Source: Mesomycoplasma ovipneumoniae SC01
GTDB taxonomy: Bacteria; Bacillota_I; Bacilli_A; Mycoplasmatales; Metamycoplasmataceae
Length of the DNA stretch: 46,551 bases
Reading direction: 5' to 3'
Assembly: GCF_000218525.1 (NCBI RefSeq)
Contig: NZ_AFHO01000007.1
Coordinates: 1-46,551, forward strand
Position numbers and translations under genes: made by a program. A model generated the notes under the pieces. It was not told where the DNA came from. It did no database searches and saw only the letters and a program-made list of their open reading frames with translations. Shown here one piece after another: positions 32,941 through 42,247 of the stretch (its first letter is position 1; every line of letters begins with the position of its first letter).

Positions 32941-33795
32941 ATGACTTTCAGTCAACAAGCAAAACTTGAAATTTTAGCAAATCGACTAACTCGACCAAAA
33001 TTTAATTCCTTAGTTAAAGGTTTAATTTTTTCATCATCACTAGATGATGATCCAAGCTTTTTTATATTAAGAATTAACAAAAATGAAATTAATTCTCGAT
33101 TAATTGAAATTTTTCGAAAATTTCAATTAAATTTTTCAGAAACTAGAAAAAACAAAAATTGGATCTGTATTGAGAAAAAATTAATTAAAATTGATAAGAC
33201 ACCTGAAAATATCCAATATTTTTTTGCCGGACTCTTCATAGGAGGAGGTTCGATTTCACCGCTAGGGTCAAAATCTTACCACCTTGAAATTTCGTTTTTG
33301 GATAAATCAAAATGCGAAAAAGTTTTAAATATTTTGCGCCAAAATCAATTAGAATTCACTTTTAAGCAAATTTTTTACCAGAACCGCTTAAAAATTTACT
33401 TAAAAAAAGTTAACGAAATAATTTATTTTTTAATGGCTATCGGCGCACTTGAACAAGCTTCAAAACTAGAAATTTTAAGAATTGAACGTGATCATTATCT
33501 TAATGCTAACCGAATCACAAATTTTGACATAAAAAATGCCAAAAAGATAAGTGAATCATCGACAAACTTTATTAAAAAATGAAAATTAATTCAAAAAAAC
33601 AATTTAACATCGGAATTTAGCGACCAAGAATTAATTTTTTTCGAGATCCGTCAAAAAAATCCTGAATTAAGTCTACAAGAAATTTGTAAAATTTTAAAAA
33701 AAGAGTATAATATTATTAGAACAAAAGCAGGCCTAAACTATTGGCTTGTTAAATCTAATAAAATTTTAGAAAAAGGAGTGAAAAATGCACAATAA
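32941..33795 (+). CDS. whiA: WhiA-family DNA-binding protein
   Basis: A 284-residue protein of the WhiA family. It has an N-terminal domain related to LAGLIDADG homing endonucleases (YFFAGLFIGGGSISP at about 99-113, lacking the catalytic acids) and a C-terminal helix-turn-helix ending with LSLQEICKIL and the KAGLNYWLVK element. In other bacteria WhiA controls division and sporulation genes; its mycoplasma role is not well defined. One TGA is read as Trp. Its end overlaps the next gene by 11 bases. Confidence 0.92.
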
Positions 33796-34582
33796 TATTT
33801 TTTTTGACCGCAAAGATTATCGTGCTTATAGCCGAGCGGACGAAGCTACAAAAAAATTAACAAATAAATTGTTGTCTTTTTCCATTATGTGATTAGGTAT
33901 TGCAATTTTACTTGTTGGCTTAATTACTTTTGCAATTTTATCAATAGACTCATTATTTGCTATTTATTTAAGAATAGTTGCCGGTATTACATCAAGGTTT
34001 TCTGGACTTTTACTATTTTTTGTTTTACTTATTGTAGTAAATTTTGGGCTGTCATATTATATAAATAGATGAGCATTAGCCGATAACCCGCCAACAATCG
34101 TTCTTGTTTTGCTCTATTTTGTCTTTGTAATGGCTAATTCTTTCCTTATTCCGCTGATCTTCGCTACTCAAATAGCCTTAGGACAAGGTAACTATGTAAT
34201 GATAGCAATTGGTGGCGCTGGTGGTATAATGGCCCTAATTGGAATTTTAGGTTATTTCCAAGTTATCAATTTTGGTAAATTACTACCTTTAATTTTGATT
34301 GGTATTTTTATTGAATTCATTCTTTTAATTGTTTCCTATTTTGTTTTTTCTTCATTTGTAGAAACCTTATACTCATTTGTCGCTATTACAGTTACATTAG
34401 GAATGATCGGATATGAGTTTTGAATTATCAGAAATCAATCATCTGTAATTTTAACCCATTACAATAGTGAAACAGAAATTAAACGTGTTTTTTTAAGATT
34501 GGGAATCGCAAATGCGCTTGGTTTATATATTTCTTTCCTTCGTTTAGTCATTCAAATATTAAGACTTTTGAACAGACGTTAA
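33785..34582 (+). CDS. Bax inhibitor-1 (TMBIM/UPF0005)-like membrane protein
   Basis: A 265-residue integral membrane protein with about seven hydrophobic helices after a 35-residue cytoplasmic start, read through TGA(Trp) codons. The last helix and tail, ALGLYISFLRLVIQILRLL, match the BI-1 signature around the conserved aLylDi-nlFl-lLri, although the acidic residue that gates calcium leak is replaced. It is probably a cation or proton leak channel in the cell membrane. The ATG lies within the end of whiA and has AAGGAG upstream, so translation is coupled. Confidence 0.75.
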
Positions 34583-34626
34583 AATATATAATTTAGCTCT
34601 ATTTTCAAATATTTTTTAAGGACTTT

Positions 34627-35184
34627 ATGCAAAAAAAAGTAATTTTAGTTGACATTGAGATTGAGAAAGGGTCAAATATCAAATATGAAATTGATCCCAA
34701 AACTAAAAAATTAGTTGTTGATAGAATTCTTCGTGGCGATTTTGTTTATCCAGCTAACTATGGGAGCATTCCTGAGACACTAGATTGAGACGGGGATCCA
34801 TTAGATGTTTTAGTTTATTCTAGCCAAAAATTTTTACCCGGATCACAACTAAATGCTAGAATTTTAGGTGCCCTTGAAATGATAGACGACGGCGAGATAG
34901 ACACAAAATTAATTGCAGTTCATGATGATGACTATCGTTTAGATCATATTAATTCAATGGACGGTCTACCTCAGGAGTGATTAGATTCAATTCATTATTT
35001 TTTTAGCAATTATAAAAATTGAAAACGTCCCGGAATTACAAAAGTCTCAAAATTTATCTCTCTTGACGAGGCGATTAAAGAATTTGAAACATGCACTAAA
35101 CTTTATGAAGATTTTCACCATTATTCAAAAGAAGATTTTCTTAAAACAATGCAAGAAAAATTCCCAGAAAAATATCAAAAATAA
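34627..35184 (+). CDS. ppa: Inorganic pyrophosphatase (soluble, family I)
   Basis: A 185-residue Mg-dependent enzyme that hydrolyses pyrophosphate and so drives polymerisation reactions forward. Family I motifs are present: [15 protein letters not shown] (substrate Lys and Glu), [14 protein letters not shown], and the metal-binding signature DGDPLDVLV (about residues 57-65), plus AVHDDDYR and [13 protein letters not shown]. Three TGA codons are read as Trp. AAGGAC precedes the ATG. It is followed by a strong terminator. Confidence 0.97.
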
Positions 35185-35187
35185 TCA

Positions 35188-35230
35188 AAAAACATTTTTT
35201 TGTTAACATAGCAAAAAAATGTTTTTTTTT
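35188..35230 (+). terminator. Intrinsic terminator after ppa
   Basis: Perfect 15-bp arms, AAAAACATTTTTTTG (35188-35202) and CAAAAAAATGTTTTT (35212-35226), with a 9-base loop, followed by Ts up to 35230. Confidence 0.85.
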
Positions 35231-35234
35231 ATGT

Positions 35235-35240
35235 TATAAT
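35235..35240 (+). promoter_or_regulatory. Promoter of the BMP lipoprotein gene
   Basis: TATAAT directly after the ppa terminator, 43 bases before the ATG. The -35 would fall inside the 3' arm of the terminator and has no good match. Shine-Dalgarno GAGGAG precedes the start. Confidence 0.55.
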
Positions 35241-35283
35241 AACAAAACAACAAAAAAACATTATTAAAATTTTAGAGGAGAAT

Positions 35284-36630
35284 ATGAAAACTAAGTGAAA
35301 CAAGTTTTTAAAACTAGGTTTAGTTTTTCCAGTTTCTGTAATTGGAATTATTGCTAGTTGTGGCCACAATCATACAGATGGAGAAAAAGAAAAAACTCCT
35401 GGTTCACCAACAACTCCTGGTTCAGGCCAAACACAAAACATTACTGATGTTTCCAAAATTTCTAATTTAGTTTCATCCCGTAAAGATGAAATAAGTGCAG
35501 CAAAATCAGATCCTTCCAAACATTTTGCAATGAATATCGCAATTGTAACAGCTGATGGAACTGTTACTGACAAATCTTTTAATCAGTCAAGTTGAGAAGC
35601 GATTCAACAAATGGCTGCAATAACAGGTGCAGAAATTACCGCGGTTGATAGTAGTACTGACACTTTATCACAAAAATATAATTCCTTAATTAACACAAAT
35701 AAAAATATTTGAGTTCTTTCTGGATTTCAACACACTGAAGCTCTACAAACTTGACTTGCTGTTCCAGAAAATAAACAATCATTTACTAGTAAAAAAATCA
35801 TTGTTATCGGAATTGACTTATCTGGTTTGGATGATGTAATTCCACAAGGTCAATACATCCGTTTAAATTATAAAACTGAAGAAGCAGGATATCTTGCAGG
35901 TTATGCAAATGCAGCGTTTTTAGCCGCTAAATATCCAAATGATGCAAACAAACGTTCTGCAATAACTGTAGGTGGTGGAGCTTTTGCCGCTGTTACTGAC
36001 TTTATTGCTGGATATTTGACCGGAATTAAAGCATATAATGCCGCAAATCCTACCAAAAAAACTAAAATTACCGCTAATACAATCAAATTAGATACAAATT
36101 TTGCTGTCAATGCAACAAGCAAACAAACACTTGAAGGTTTAGCGGCAAATGGTTCTCCTTCAACATTGCTAGCAGTGGCTGGGCCACTAACAGGAATTTT
36201 TGCAGATATTGCCGCAGGAGATCATGACCGTTTTTTAATAGGTGTTGATACTGATCAGTCACTTGTTTATACAAATGCGCGAAGAAGATTTTTCACATCA
36301 ATTTTGAAAAATTTAGGATATTCACTTTTTTCAGTTCTTGCCGATCTATATACTAAAAAATCAAGTTCAAAATATTTAGGCGGATTTGTTCAATCTCAAA
36401 AAAATGCATTTGTAAAACTTGGATATAAGGATAAATTTGTGGACATTGCCGATTCAACCCTACCAGATTCAGATAAAACTTTAGCCGATAAAGCAATCGA
36501 AGATGCAAAAAAACATTTTGACCAAAAAACAGCAAACTCAACCGATATTCGTAAAACATTAGAAATTCCAGAAATGGACACTGATCAACAAGCTCGAATT
36601 AATAAGCTTGTTTCTGAAATTAATAAATAA
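35284..36630 (+). CDS. BMP-family nucleoside-binding lipoprotein (ABC transporter)
   Basis: A 448-residue lipoprotein. Signal peptide with lipobox I-I-A-S-C, Cys26, followed by a flexible His/Pro/Gly/Ser linker. The BMP/PnrA-like domain begins at about residue 80 with MNIAIVTADGTVTDKSFNQSSWEA, the usual G-diDkSFN-saweG pattern. Further family features are EAGYLAGYANAAFLAAKY and GVDTDQS. Proteins of this family bind purine or other nucleosides outside the cell and deliver them to the ATPase and permeases encoded next. Several TGA codons are read as Trp. This protein is probably abundant at the surface. A substrate cannot be fixed from sequence. Confidence 0.9.
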
Positions 36631-36653
36631 TTTCAGTGCTTTTTAAAGTCAAG

Positions 36654-36685
36654 AAAAAATCCAGGCTATTTTGTCTGGATTTTTT
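36654..36685 (+). terminator. Intrinsic terminator or attenuator between the lipoprotein and ATPase genes
   Basis: Arms AAAAAATCCAG (36654-36664) and CTGGATTTTTT (36675-36685), 11 bp, followed by T-rich sequence. Located inside the operon, it probably lets the binding protein be made in excess of the transporter parts. Confidence 0.85.
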
Positions 36686-36697
36686 AATTTTTTTTGG

Positions 36698-36703
36698 TAA
36701 TAT
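36698..36703 (+). promoter_or_regulatory. Candidate -10 box just before the ATPase start
   Basis: TAATAT ends 8 bases before the ATG at 36712, and no Shine-Dalgarno is seen. If real, it would give a leaderless transcript for the ATPase and permease genes. Confidence 0.35.
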
Positions 36704-36711
36704 TTAGTTAA

Positions 36712-38238
36712 ATGCTAAGAGAAGAAAATGTAATTGAGTTTATCGGTGTTTCAAAAAAATTTGGTAACTTTTTTGCTAATAAAAATATTAGCTTTAAAGT
36801 TAAAAAAAACACAATCCATGCACTAATTGGCGAAAATGGTGCCGGAAAATCGACACTTATGTCCACTCTTTTTGGAATTTATACACCAGATGAGGGGCAG
36901 ATAAAAGTAAACGGAAAACAATCATTTATCGACAACCCTAATCGCGCAAGTGACTTGGGAATAGGAATGGTTCACCAACATTTTAAACTAGTTGATGCTT
37001 ATACTAATTTTGAAAACATTATTTTAGGTCAGGAATTTGCCCATCGTGGTGTTCTAAATCGACAATCTGCCCGTCAAAAAATAAAAAAAATACAAGAAAT
37101 TTACAATATTGAATTTGATTTAGACCAAAAAACTGGCGATGCTTCTGTGGTTGTAAAACAGAAAATTGAAATTATAAAAATTTTATATCGAGACTCAGAT
37201 ATCTTAATTTTTGACGAGCCGACAGCAATTCTATCGCCTCAAGAAATTGATTCCTTTTTAGATATTTTAAGATTTTTTGTTAAAAATGGTAAAACAATAA
37301 TTTTTATATCACATAAATTATCTGAAGTTAAACAAGTTGCAAATTCTGCGACCGTTTTACGTCATGGCGAAGTAGTTGCTAACTTTGATAGTCTCGAAAA
37401 CATCAGTATTTCCGAGATGACTTCGGCAATGGTTGGTAAAAAAGTTGTTAGCTCAAAAAATTTACTTAAAAAAGATTTCACACAAGTGGGATTAAAAGTT
37501 GAAAATCTTAGCGCTTCTTTTGATAAAAAAATCGAAAATTTAAACTTTGAAATTCACAAAGGCGAAATTTTTGCAATTGCAGGTATCGAAGGTAACGGTC
37601 AACTCGAAGTCGAACTTGCAATTTCAGGACTAATTCATTCAACAGGTAAAATTTTGGTTTATAACCAAAATAACGAACCTATAAACTTAGAAAATTCAAG
37701 TGTTTCTTCTCGTTTTGGTCTAATCTCTTATGTTCCTAGCGATCGCCATAAATACGGAATAGTTTTAGATTTGCCAAATTTAGATAATTCAATAATAAGA
37801 AACATGAGAAATCAAAAATATGTTTCAAAAAAATATATAAAAACTCAAAAAGTTCAAGAATTATATGCTAAAATTGTTGAACTTTTTGATGTAAGAGGTG
37901 ATAAAACTGGCCAAAAAAATTCCCGACTTTTATCTGGAGGTAACCAACAAAAATTTGTTCTAGGCCGAGAAATTTTAACTGATCACGAAGTACTTTTAAT
38001 AGTTCAGCCAACTCGCGGACTTGATATAGGGGCAATAAATTTAGTTCATCAAAAAATTCTTGAAGAAAAAAGCAAAAACAAAACAATTTTACTCATTTCA
38101 TATGAACTTGACGAAGTTTTGGCACTAGCTGATACAATTTGCGTTATCAACAAAGGACAAATTTCTAAAAAATATTTTGCAAATGAAATTGATCGTTATA
38201 AAATAGGTAAACTAATGGCAGGTTTAAATCATGATTAA
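36712..38238 (+). CDS. Double ABC ATPase of a nucleoside transporter (NupA/YufO type)
   Basis: A 508-residue protein with two ABC ATPase halves, partner of the BMP lipoprotein and two permeases. Half 1: Walker A GENGAGKST (40-48), Q-loop MVHQHFKLV, Walker B IFDEPTA around Asp168. Its signature is degenerate, reading ASVVVKQ near 144-150, where YufO has VSVGMQQ. Half 2: Walker A is degenerate (GIEGNGQLEVE), as in all members of this family, while the signature LLSGGNQQK is intact and Walker B reads IVQPTRGLD. So one composite site (Walker A of half 1 with the signature of half 2) appears complete and the other dead. It overlaps the first permease by 8 bases. Confidence 0.93.
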   Translation: MLREENVIEFIGVSKKFGNFFANKNISFKVKKNTIHALIGENGAGKSTLMSTLFGIYTPDEGQIKVNGKQSFIDNPNRASDLGIGMVHQHFKLVDAYTNFENIILGQEFAHRGVLNRQSARQKIKKIQEIYNIEFDLDQKTGDASVVVKQKIEIIKILYRDSDILIFDEPTAILSPQEIDSFLDILRFFVKNGKTIIFISHKLSEVKQVANSATVLRHGEVVANFDSLENISISEMTSAMVGKKVVSSKNLLKKDFTQVGLKVENLSASFDKKIENLNFEIHKGEIFAIAGIEGNGQLEVELAISGLIHSTGKILVYNQNNEPINLENSSVSSRFGLISYVPSDRHKYGIVLDLPNLDNSIIRNMRNQKYVSKKYIKTQKVQELYAKIVELFDVRGDKTGQKNSRLLSGGNQQKFVLGREILTDHEVLLIVQPTRGLDIGAINLVHQKILEEKSKNKTILLISYELDEVLALADTICVINKGQISKKYFANEIDRYKIGKLMAGLNHD

Positions 38239-39949
38239 GAAAAAAAATAATTTTTCTATTTTTTCTAATTTTTTATGAAAAAAATTAGAAAAAAACAATT
38301 CTAAAAGTTTATCTGAAAAGATTTTATCTACTTTTTGAGCAATTTTCTTTGGAATTTTAGTTTCTTTTATTTTTATCTGATCATTTGGATACAATCCGCT
38401 TCAAGTTTATTATACTATTGTTTTTAAGATCGCTTTTGCTTGAAATGAAGTTAGAAATTTGCTACTAATTACGTCAATTTTCATTTTTGCTAGTATTGCA
38501 ATTGCAATTCCTTTTAAATCAGGATTATTTAATATCGGTCTTCCAGCGCAAATGATGATCTCAGGGATAGTTTCCTTGATGATTGTTTTAAATTTAACAT
38601 CAATTAATATTTATGCTCGGTTGCTGATAGCCGCACTTTTAGGTATTTTAGTAAGCGGAATTCTGGGTGCTCTAGTTGGTATTCTTAAATCTTATTTGAA
38701 AATAAATGAAGTTATTTCAACAATTTTATTAAATTGAATAATTTTTTCCATTGGTAAATTTTTCCTTACATCAACAAGTCTTGATATCGGATTTAAAACC
38801 ACAACACTAACTTCACAAAGTATAAACGAGCTGTCATTTTTAACATCAATATTTTTAACCCGTAATTTTTCAATAATAATGTTATTTTTATCATTATTAT
38901 TTGCATTTTTAATTTGGTTTGTTTTGCAAAAAACTTCAATTGGTCTTTCAATAAAAATTACTGGTCAAAATAAAGATGCTGCAAATTATGCCGGAATTAA
39001 CAACAAAAAAACAACTATTGCAGTGATGACTTTTTCAGGAATTGTCGGCGGGATTGCCGGTTTTGCCTGGTATGTTTTTTATAGAAGATCCTTTACACTT
39101 CAGGCCGGAATGCCACGAGAAGGTTTTGATGCTATTTTATTAGCGCTTTTAGCTTTTAATTCACCTTTTGGAATAATTCCAATATCATTTTTTTACTCAG
39201 TTCTTCTAATTGGAACAAACGCACTTGAGGCTCATTCAATCGCTTTAAATCAACAAACAACACAAATTATTATTGGAATTATAGTGTATTTATCTGCTAT
39301 ATCCGTTATTTTCATTCATTTTAAACCTCTAAAATGAACGATGAATGTTTGATACTTATCTAGGACAGGCCGATTTTTCAGTGCTAAAAATGCAAAAAAT
39401 GTAAATATAAAGCCACCAACTTCTGCCTACAGTAATTTAAGTTTATTGCTCATAAAAGCTGAAAAAAAGGAAAAAATTAGGAATTTGCAAACAGAAATTA
39501 CTAAATTTGAAAATATTAAGGCAGAACTTTTAACTTTATTTTTAGACCAAAAAGTAAATATTTTTTGAATTTACATAAAAATTCAAAAAACAAACATTAA
39601 ACTTTTTCTACTAAAAAGAGCATACTTAAAAATTAAGAATTATGACAACGTCGCAATTTGAAAGCAAAAAAAGAGTGAATTAAAAAACAAATCTGGACTA
39701 GATTTTGCGCTTAAGTCGAAAAATGTTGAGGAAAAATTAGCCTTTTTTGAGCAAATTAACCAAAAAAGGCGTAAATTGAATATCGAACTAAATGAGTTAG
39801 GTTATTTTGATGCTAAAAATAATTTTAACGCCTTTTGACAGCAACTTATTGAACATCACCTTCAGTTTCGTAGTCTCAAATCTGAAATCATTGAAAATTT
39901 TAAAGCAGACCAAAAAGCTAAAAAACCTTTAAAAACGGAGGAAAAATAA
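38231..39949 (+). CDS. Nucleoside ABC permease (BPD_transp_2) with a charged C-terminal extension
   Basis: A 572-residue protein, read through several TGA(Trp) codons. Residues about 35-365 form the permease: multiple hydrophobic helices, with the family pattern KSGLFNIGLPAQMMISG and, later, AANYAGINNKKTTIAVMTFSG, which faces the ATPase. From about residue 370 to 572 there is no further membrane segment. This part is Lys/Glu/Asn-rich and predicted helical, a probable cytoplasmic coiled coil. Typical family members end soon after the last helix, so about 200 residues are extra. It overlaps the ATPase by 8 bases and the second permease by one (TAATG). Confidence 0.9.
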
Positions 39950-40860
39950 TGACTTTAGAAACAATTATTCCAATTTTAGCGCTTTTCTTTGTTTTTTTCT
40001 CAATAATAACAACAGGGTCGATAGCCGGACTTTATAGTGAAAAAGCGGGGGTTGTAAACATTGCAATCAACGGAGTTATGATTATTGGGGCTACAGTTTA
40101 TGGTCTTTTTTCAATTCTTTTTGATGTTTCAAACATGGCGATGCAATTAATTTTAATCCCACTTGCAGCGCTTTTTTCAGGATTATTTTCACTATTACAT
40201 GGATTTTTAACAATAAAACTAAAAGGAAATCATATTATCTCAGGGGTAGCACTTAATATTTTGGCGCCAGCAATTGCATTTGCATTGCTTAAAATTTATG
40301 GAAACAGTAGTCGCTTTGAGTCTCCGGTAAATGAACTTGCCTTTGGTCCACATAGAACATTTCTAAACATTTTTTCACTAAAATTACTAATTGTAACAGC
40401 GCTAATTTTTGTAACTTGGTTTGTTTTTTCCAAAACAAAATTTGGTCTTAGATTTTCGGCTGTTGGTGAAAATCCACACGCAGTTGCTGCAGCCGGAATT
40501 AATGTCAATAGAATGAAATGACTAGGAGTTTTTCTTTCAGGTTTAATTGCAGGAACCGCTGGTGCTTTTTATTTCCAGTATCTAGGATCTTCATTTACAG
40601 GCGATGTTCAAGGGCTAGGATTTTTATCTTTAACAATTTTAATAATGGGCCGTTGAAAAATAATTTTAATTGTAATTTATAGCTTAATTTTTTCATTTTT
40701 ATACACAATTTCAATTAGCTTAGCCGGGAATTTTGGTGACTTTTTAGCAATTATTGAAGCTGCACCATATTTAGTTACAATTTTAATTCTCGGTCTTACT
40801 TCCAGAAAAGATTTAGCACCAAAAGCACTCGGAATACCTTATGACAAATCTTTAAAATAA
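39949..40860 (+). CDS. Nucleoside ABC permease, second subunit (BPD_transp_2)
   Basis: A 303-residue integral membrane protein of about nine helices, the normal length for the YufQ-type partner. The start region SIAGLYSEKAGVVNIAINGVMIIGA is typical of the family (residues about 24-44 contain the EKaGvvNIaieG motif). The cytoplasmic loop AVGENPHAVAAAGINVNRMK contacts the ATPase. Two TGA codons are read as Trp. With the upstream permease it forms the heterodimeric channel. GGAGGAAAA lies before its ATG. Confidence 0.93.
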
Positions 40861-40874
40861 ATAATAATTTATAA

Positions 40875-40880
40875 TATAAT
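40875..40880 (+). promoter_or_regulatory. tdk promoter -10
   Basis: TATAAT in the gap between the permease and tdk genes, 61 bases before the ATG. No clear -35. An AAGG Shine-Dalgarno lies 10 bases before the tdk start. Confidence 0.45.
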
Positions 40881-40941
40881 TCTAACTCCTTATTAAAAAA
40901 TAAAAAATAGCATTGATGAAAAAATATTTCAAGGTTTTATT

Positions 40942-41496
40942 ATGTACAAAAAATTTTTCGAAGGTATTATTGAAGTTATTACCGGCCCAATGTTTTCAGG
41001 CAAATCTGATGAACTAATCAAAAGAATAAAAATTCTAACTTATGCAAATATTAAGATTTTAGTAATAAAGCCTTTAATTGACAACCGTTTTTCTGATTGT
41101 GAAATTGTTTCGCGCTCAGGTCTAAGAATTCCAACTTTTAGTGCTAAAACAACTCAAGAAATAAAAGATCTATTTGCAAAAGATAAATATGGGGCAATTG
41201 CAATTGACGAGATTCAATTTTTTTCCGAAGATATTATCCCCTTTTTGGATAAAATTGCAAACAAAGGAATTCGTGTGATTGTCAGCGGTCTTGACCAGGA
41301 TTTTCGTCGTAAACCCTTTGGTGTTTTACCAAATTTAATGGCAATTGCCGAAAATGTCACTAAATTACAAGCAGTTTGTACAATTTGCAAACGCGCTGCA
41401 ACAACATCGGCCCGTCTTGTTAAATCAGAAAAACAAAACTTAATTGGTGATAGCGCCGAATACGAGGCGCGTTGTCGTGCCTGCCATAACCTATAA
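40942..41496 (+). CDS. tdk: Thymidine kinase
   Basis: A 184-residue type II thymidine kinase that phosphorylates thymidine in pyrimidine salvage. P-loop GPMFSGKSDEL is at 15-25, the Walker B-like AIDEIQFF at about 93-100, the lasso region VSGLDQDFRRKPFG near 114-127, and two zinc-binding Cys pairs, CTIC and CRAC. No TGA codons. Following the nucleoside transporter, it fits a salvage context. Its TAA is followed at once by an A17 tract and the tRNA-Gly promoter. Confidence 0.97.
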   Translation: MYKKFFEGIIEVITGPMFSGKSDELIKRIKILTYANIKILVIKPLIDNRFSDCEIVSRSGLRIPTFSAKTTQEIKDLFAKDKYGAIAIDEIQFFSEDIIPFLDKIANKGIRVIVSGLDQDFRRKPFGVLPNLMAIAENVTKLQAVCTICKRAATTSARLVKSEKQNLIGDSAEYEARCRACHNL

Positions 41497-41542
41497 AAAA
41501 AAAAAAAAAAATTTCTACTAATTCAAAATTTTGTGGTAAAAT
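41495..41542 (+). promoter_or_regulatory. tRNA-Gly promoter with upstream A17 tract
   Basis: 17 A (41495-41511), a weak -35 (TTCTAC, 41513-41518) and -10 TAAAAT (41537-41542) with the extended TGTGG before it. The end of the A-tract is 26 bases from the -10, as at the locus at 45026 and close to the 5S gene. Confidence 0.65.
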
Positions 41543-41556
41543 TATTTTTTGCTAGT

Positions 41557-41630
41557 GCAAGTGTAGTTTAATGGTAGAACTTCAGCCTTCCAAGCTGACT
41601 GTGAGGGTTCGATTCCCTTCACTTGCTCCA
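41557..41630 (+). tRNA. tRNA-Gly (anticodon TCC)
   Basis: 74 bases including an encoded CCA. Acceptor stem GCAAGTG/CACTTGC, anticodon stem TCAGC/GCTGA with loop CTTCCAA and anticodon TCC (41589-41591), and T-arm GAGGGTTCGATTCCCTT. It reads glycine GGN codons, mostly GGA. Confidence 0.97.
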
Positions 41631-41653
41631 TATCAGGTTGTCCAAATTTTCAC

Positions 41654-41677
41654 AAAAAGCGCATTTGCGCTTTTTTT
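41654..41677 (+). terminator. Intrinsic terminator after tRNA-Gly
   Basis: AAAAAGCGCA and TGCGCTTTTT arms with a 2-base gap, followed by a T-run. Clear termination of the single-tRNA transcript. Confidence 0.88.
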
Positions 41678-41687
41678 ATTAACATTT

Positions 41688-41718
41688 TATACATTATTTT
41701 TTCAAAATAATGTATAAT
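41688..41718 (+). promoter_or_regulatory. ptsH promoter embedded in a 13-bp perfect inverted repeat
   Basis: Arms TATACATTATTTT (41688-41700) and AAAATAATGTATA (41704-41716) around TTC. The -10 box TATAAT (41713-41718) overlaps the second arm. This looks like an operator where a dimeric regulator could block polymerase, although an AT-rich RNA hairpin is an alternative if transcription starts further up. Confidence 0.55.
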
Positions 41719-41753
41719 TTATAAAAGATTTAATTTCTTAAAAAAGGAACAAA

Positions 41754-42023
41754 ATGGAAATAATTTCAGGAACAGTAATAGACAAACTTGGTTTTCATGC
41801 CCGCCCTGCTTCTAAAGTTGCAAAATTAGCAACAACATTCAAATCACAAATTAAAATCATATCTGGTGAAAAATCAGGTAATGCCAAATCAATCATGAAT
41901 ATAATGGCTCTTGGAATTAAAATGGGATCAAATTTTACCATTGAAGTTTCAGGTGAAGACGAAATTACTGCTGCAAAAGCGATCAAAGAATTAATTATTG
42001 CCGAAAAATTAATTCTTGAATAA
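41754..42023 (+). CDS. ptsH: PTS phosphocarrier protein HPr
   Basis: An 89-residue protein that carries phosphate from enzyme I to the sugar-specific EII proteins. The active His15 is in GFHARPAS, and Ser46, the regulatory site of HPr kinase in Firmicutes, is in AKSIMNIM. Length is standard. Shine-Dalgarno AAAGGAA precedes the ATG. It is closed by its own terminator, so it is a single-gene unit just before the EIICBA gene. Enzyme I is not in the window. Confidence 0.98.
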   Translation: MEIISGTVIDKLGFHARPASKVAKLATTFKSQIKIISGEKSGNAKSIMNIMALGIKMGSNFTIEVSGEDEITAAKAIKELIIAEKLILE

Positions 42024-42041
42024 TTCAGCTAAACACTGCAT

Positions 42042-42077
42042 AAATAAACCGACGTTTTGTCGGTTTATTTTATTTTT
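42042..42077 (+). terminator. Intrinsic terminator after ptsH
   Basis: Arms AAATAAACCGAC (42042-42053) and GTCGGTTTATTT (42059-42070), 12 bp, with a 5-base loop, then a T-rich tail. Confidence 0.88.
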
Positions 42078-42082
42078 TTGAC

Positions 42083-42149
42083 AGGTTTTGCTAAATTTTG
42101 ACAAAAACTAAAAAAAAATATATTTTTCAATTATTTTCTAGCAAAACCT
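42083..42149 (+). repeat. 11-bp inverted repeat flanking the EIICBA promoter region
   Basis: AGGTTTTGCTA (42083-42093) and TAGCAAAACCT (42139-42149), perfect, 45 bases apart. The downstream arm lies at the expected -35 of a promoter whose -10 would be TGTAAAAT (42161-42166 for the hexamer). This fits an operator pair or looping site. Confidence 0.55.
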
Positions 42150-42171
42150 ACAAAATAATGTAAAATTATGG

Positions 42172-42215
42172 TAATTAATTTGATTTTTTGCGTTATCAAT
42201 TTATCAAATTAATTA
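42172..42215 (+). promoter_or_regulatory. Leader hairpin of the EIICBA gene
   Basis: Arms TAATTAATTTGAT (42172-42184) and ATCAAATTAATTA (42203-42215), 13 bp perfect, with an 18-base loop. It lies between the predicted transcription start and the Shine-Dalgarno AAAGGAG (near 42237). There is no T-run, so it is not a terminator as such. It could be an RNA-protein or mRNA-stability element. Confidence 0.5.
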
Positions 42216-42247
42216 TTTTATATATACAAAAAAAAGAAAGGAGAAAA

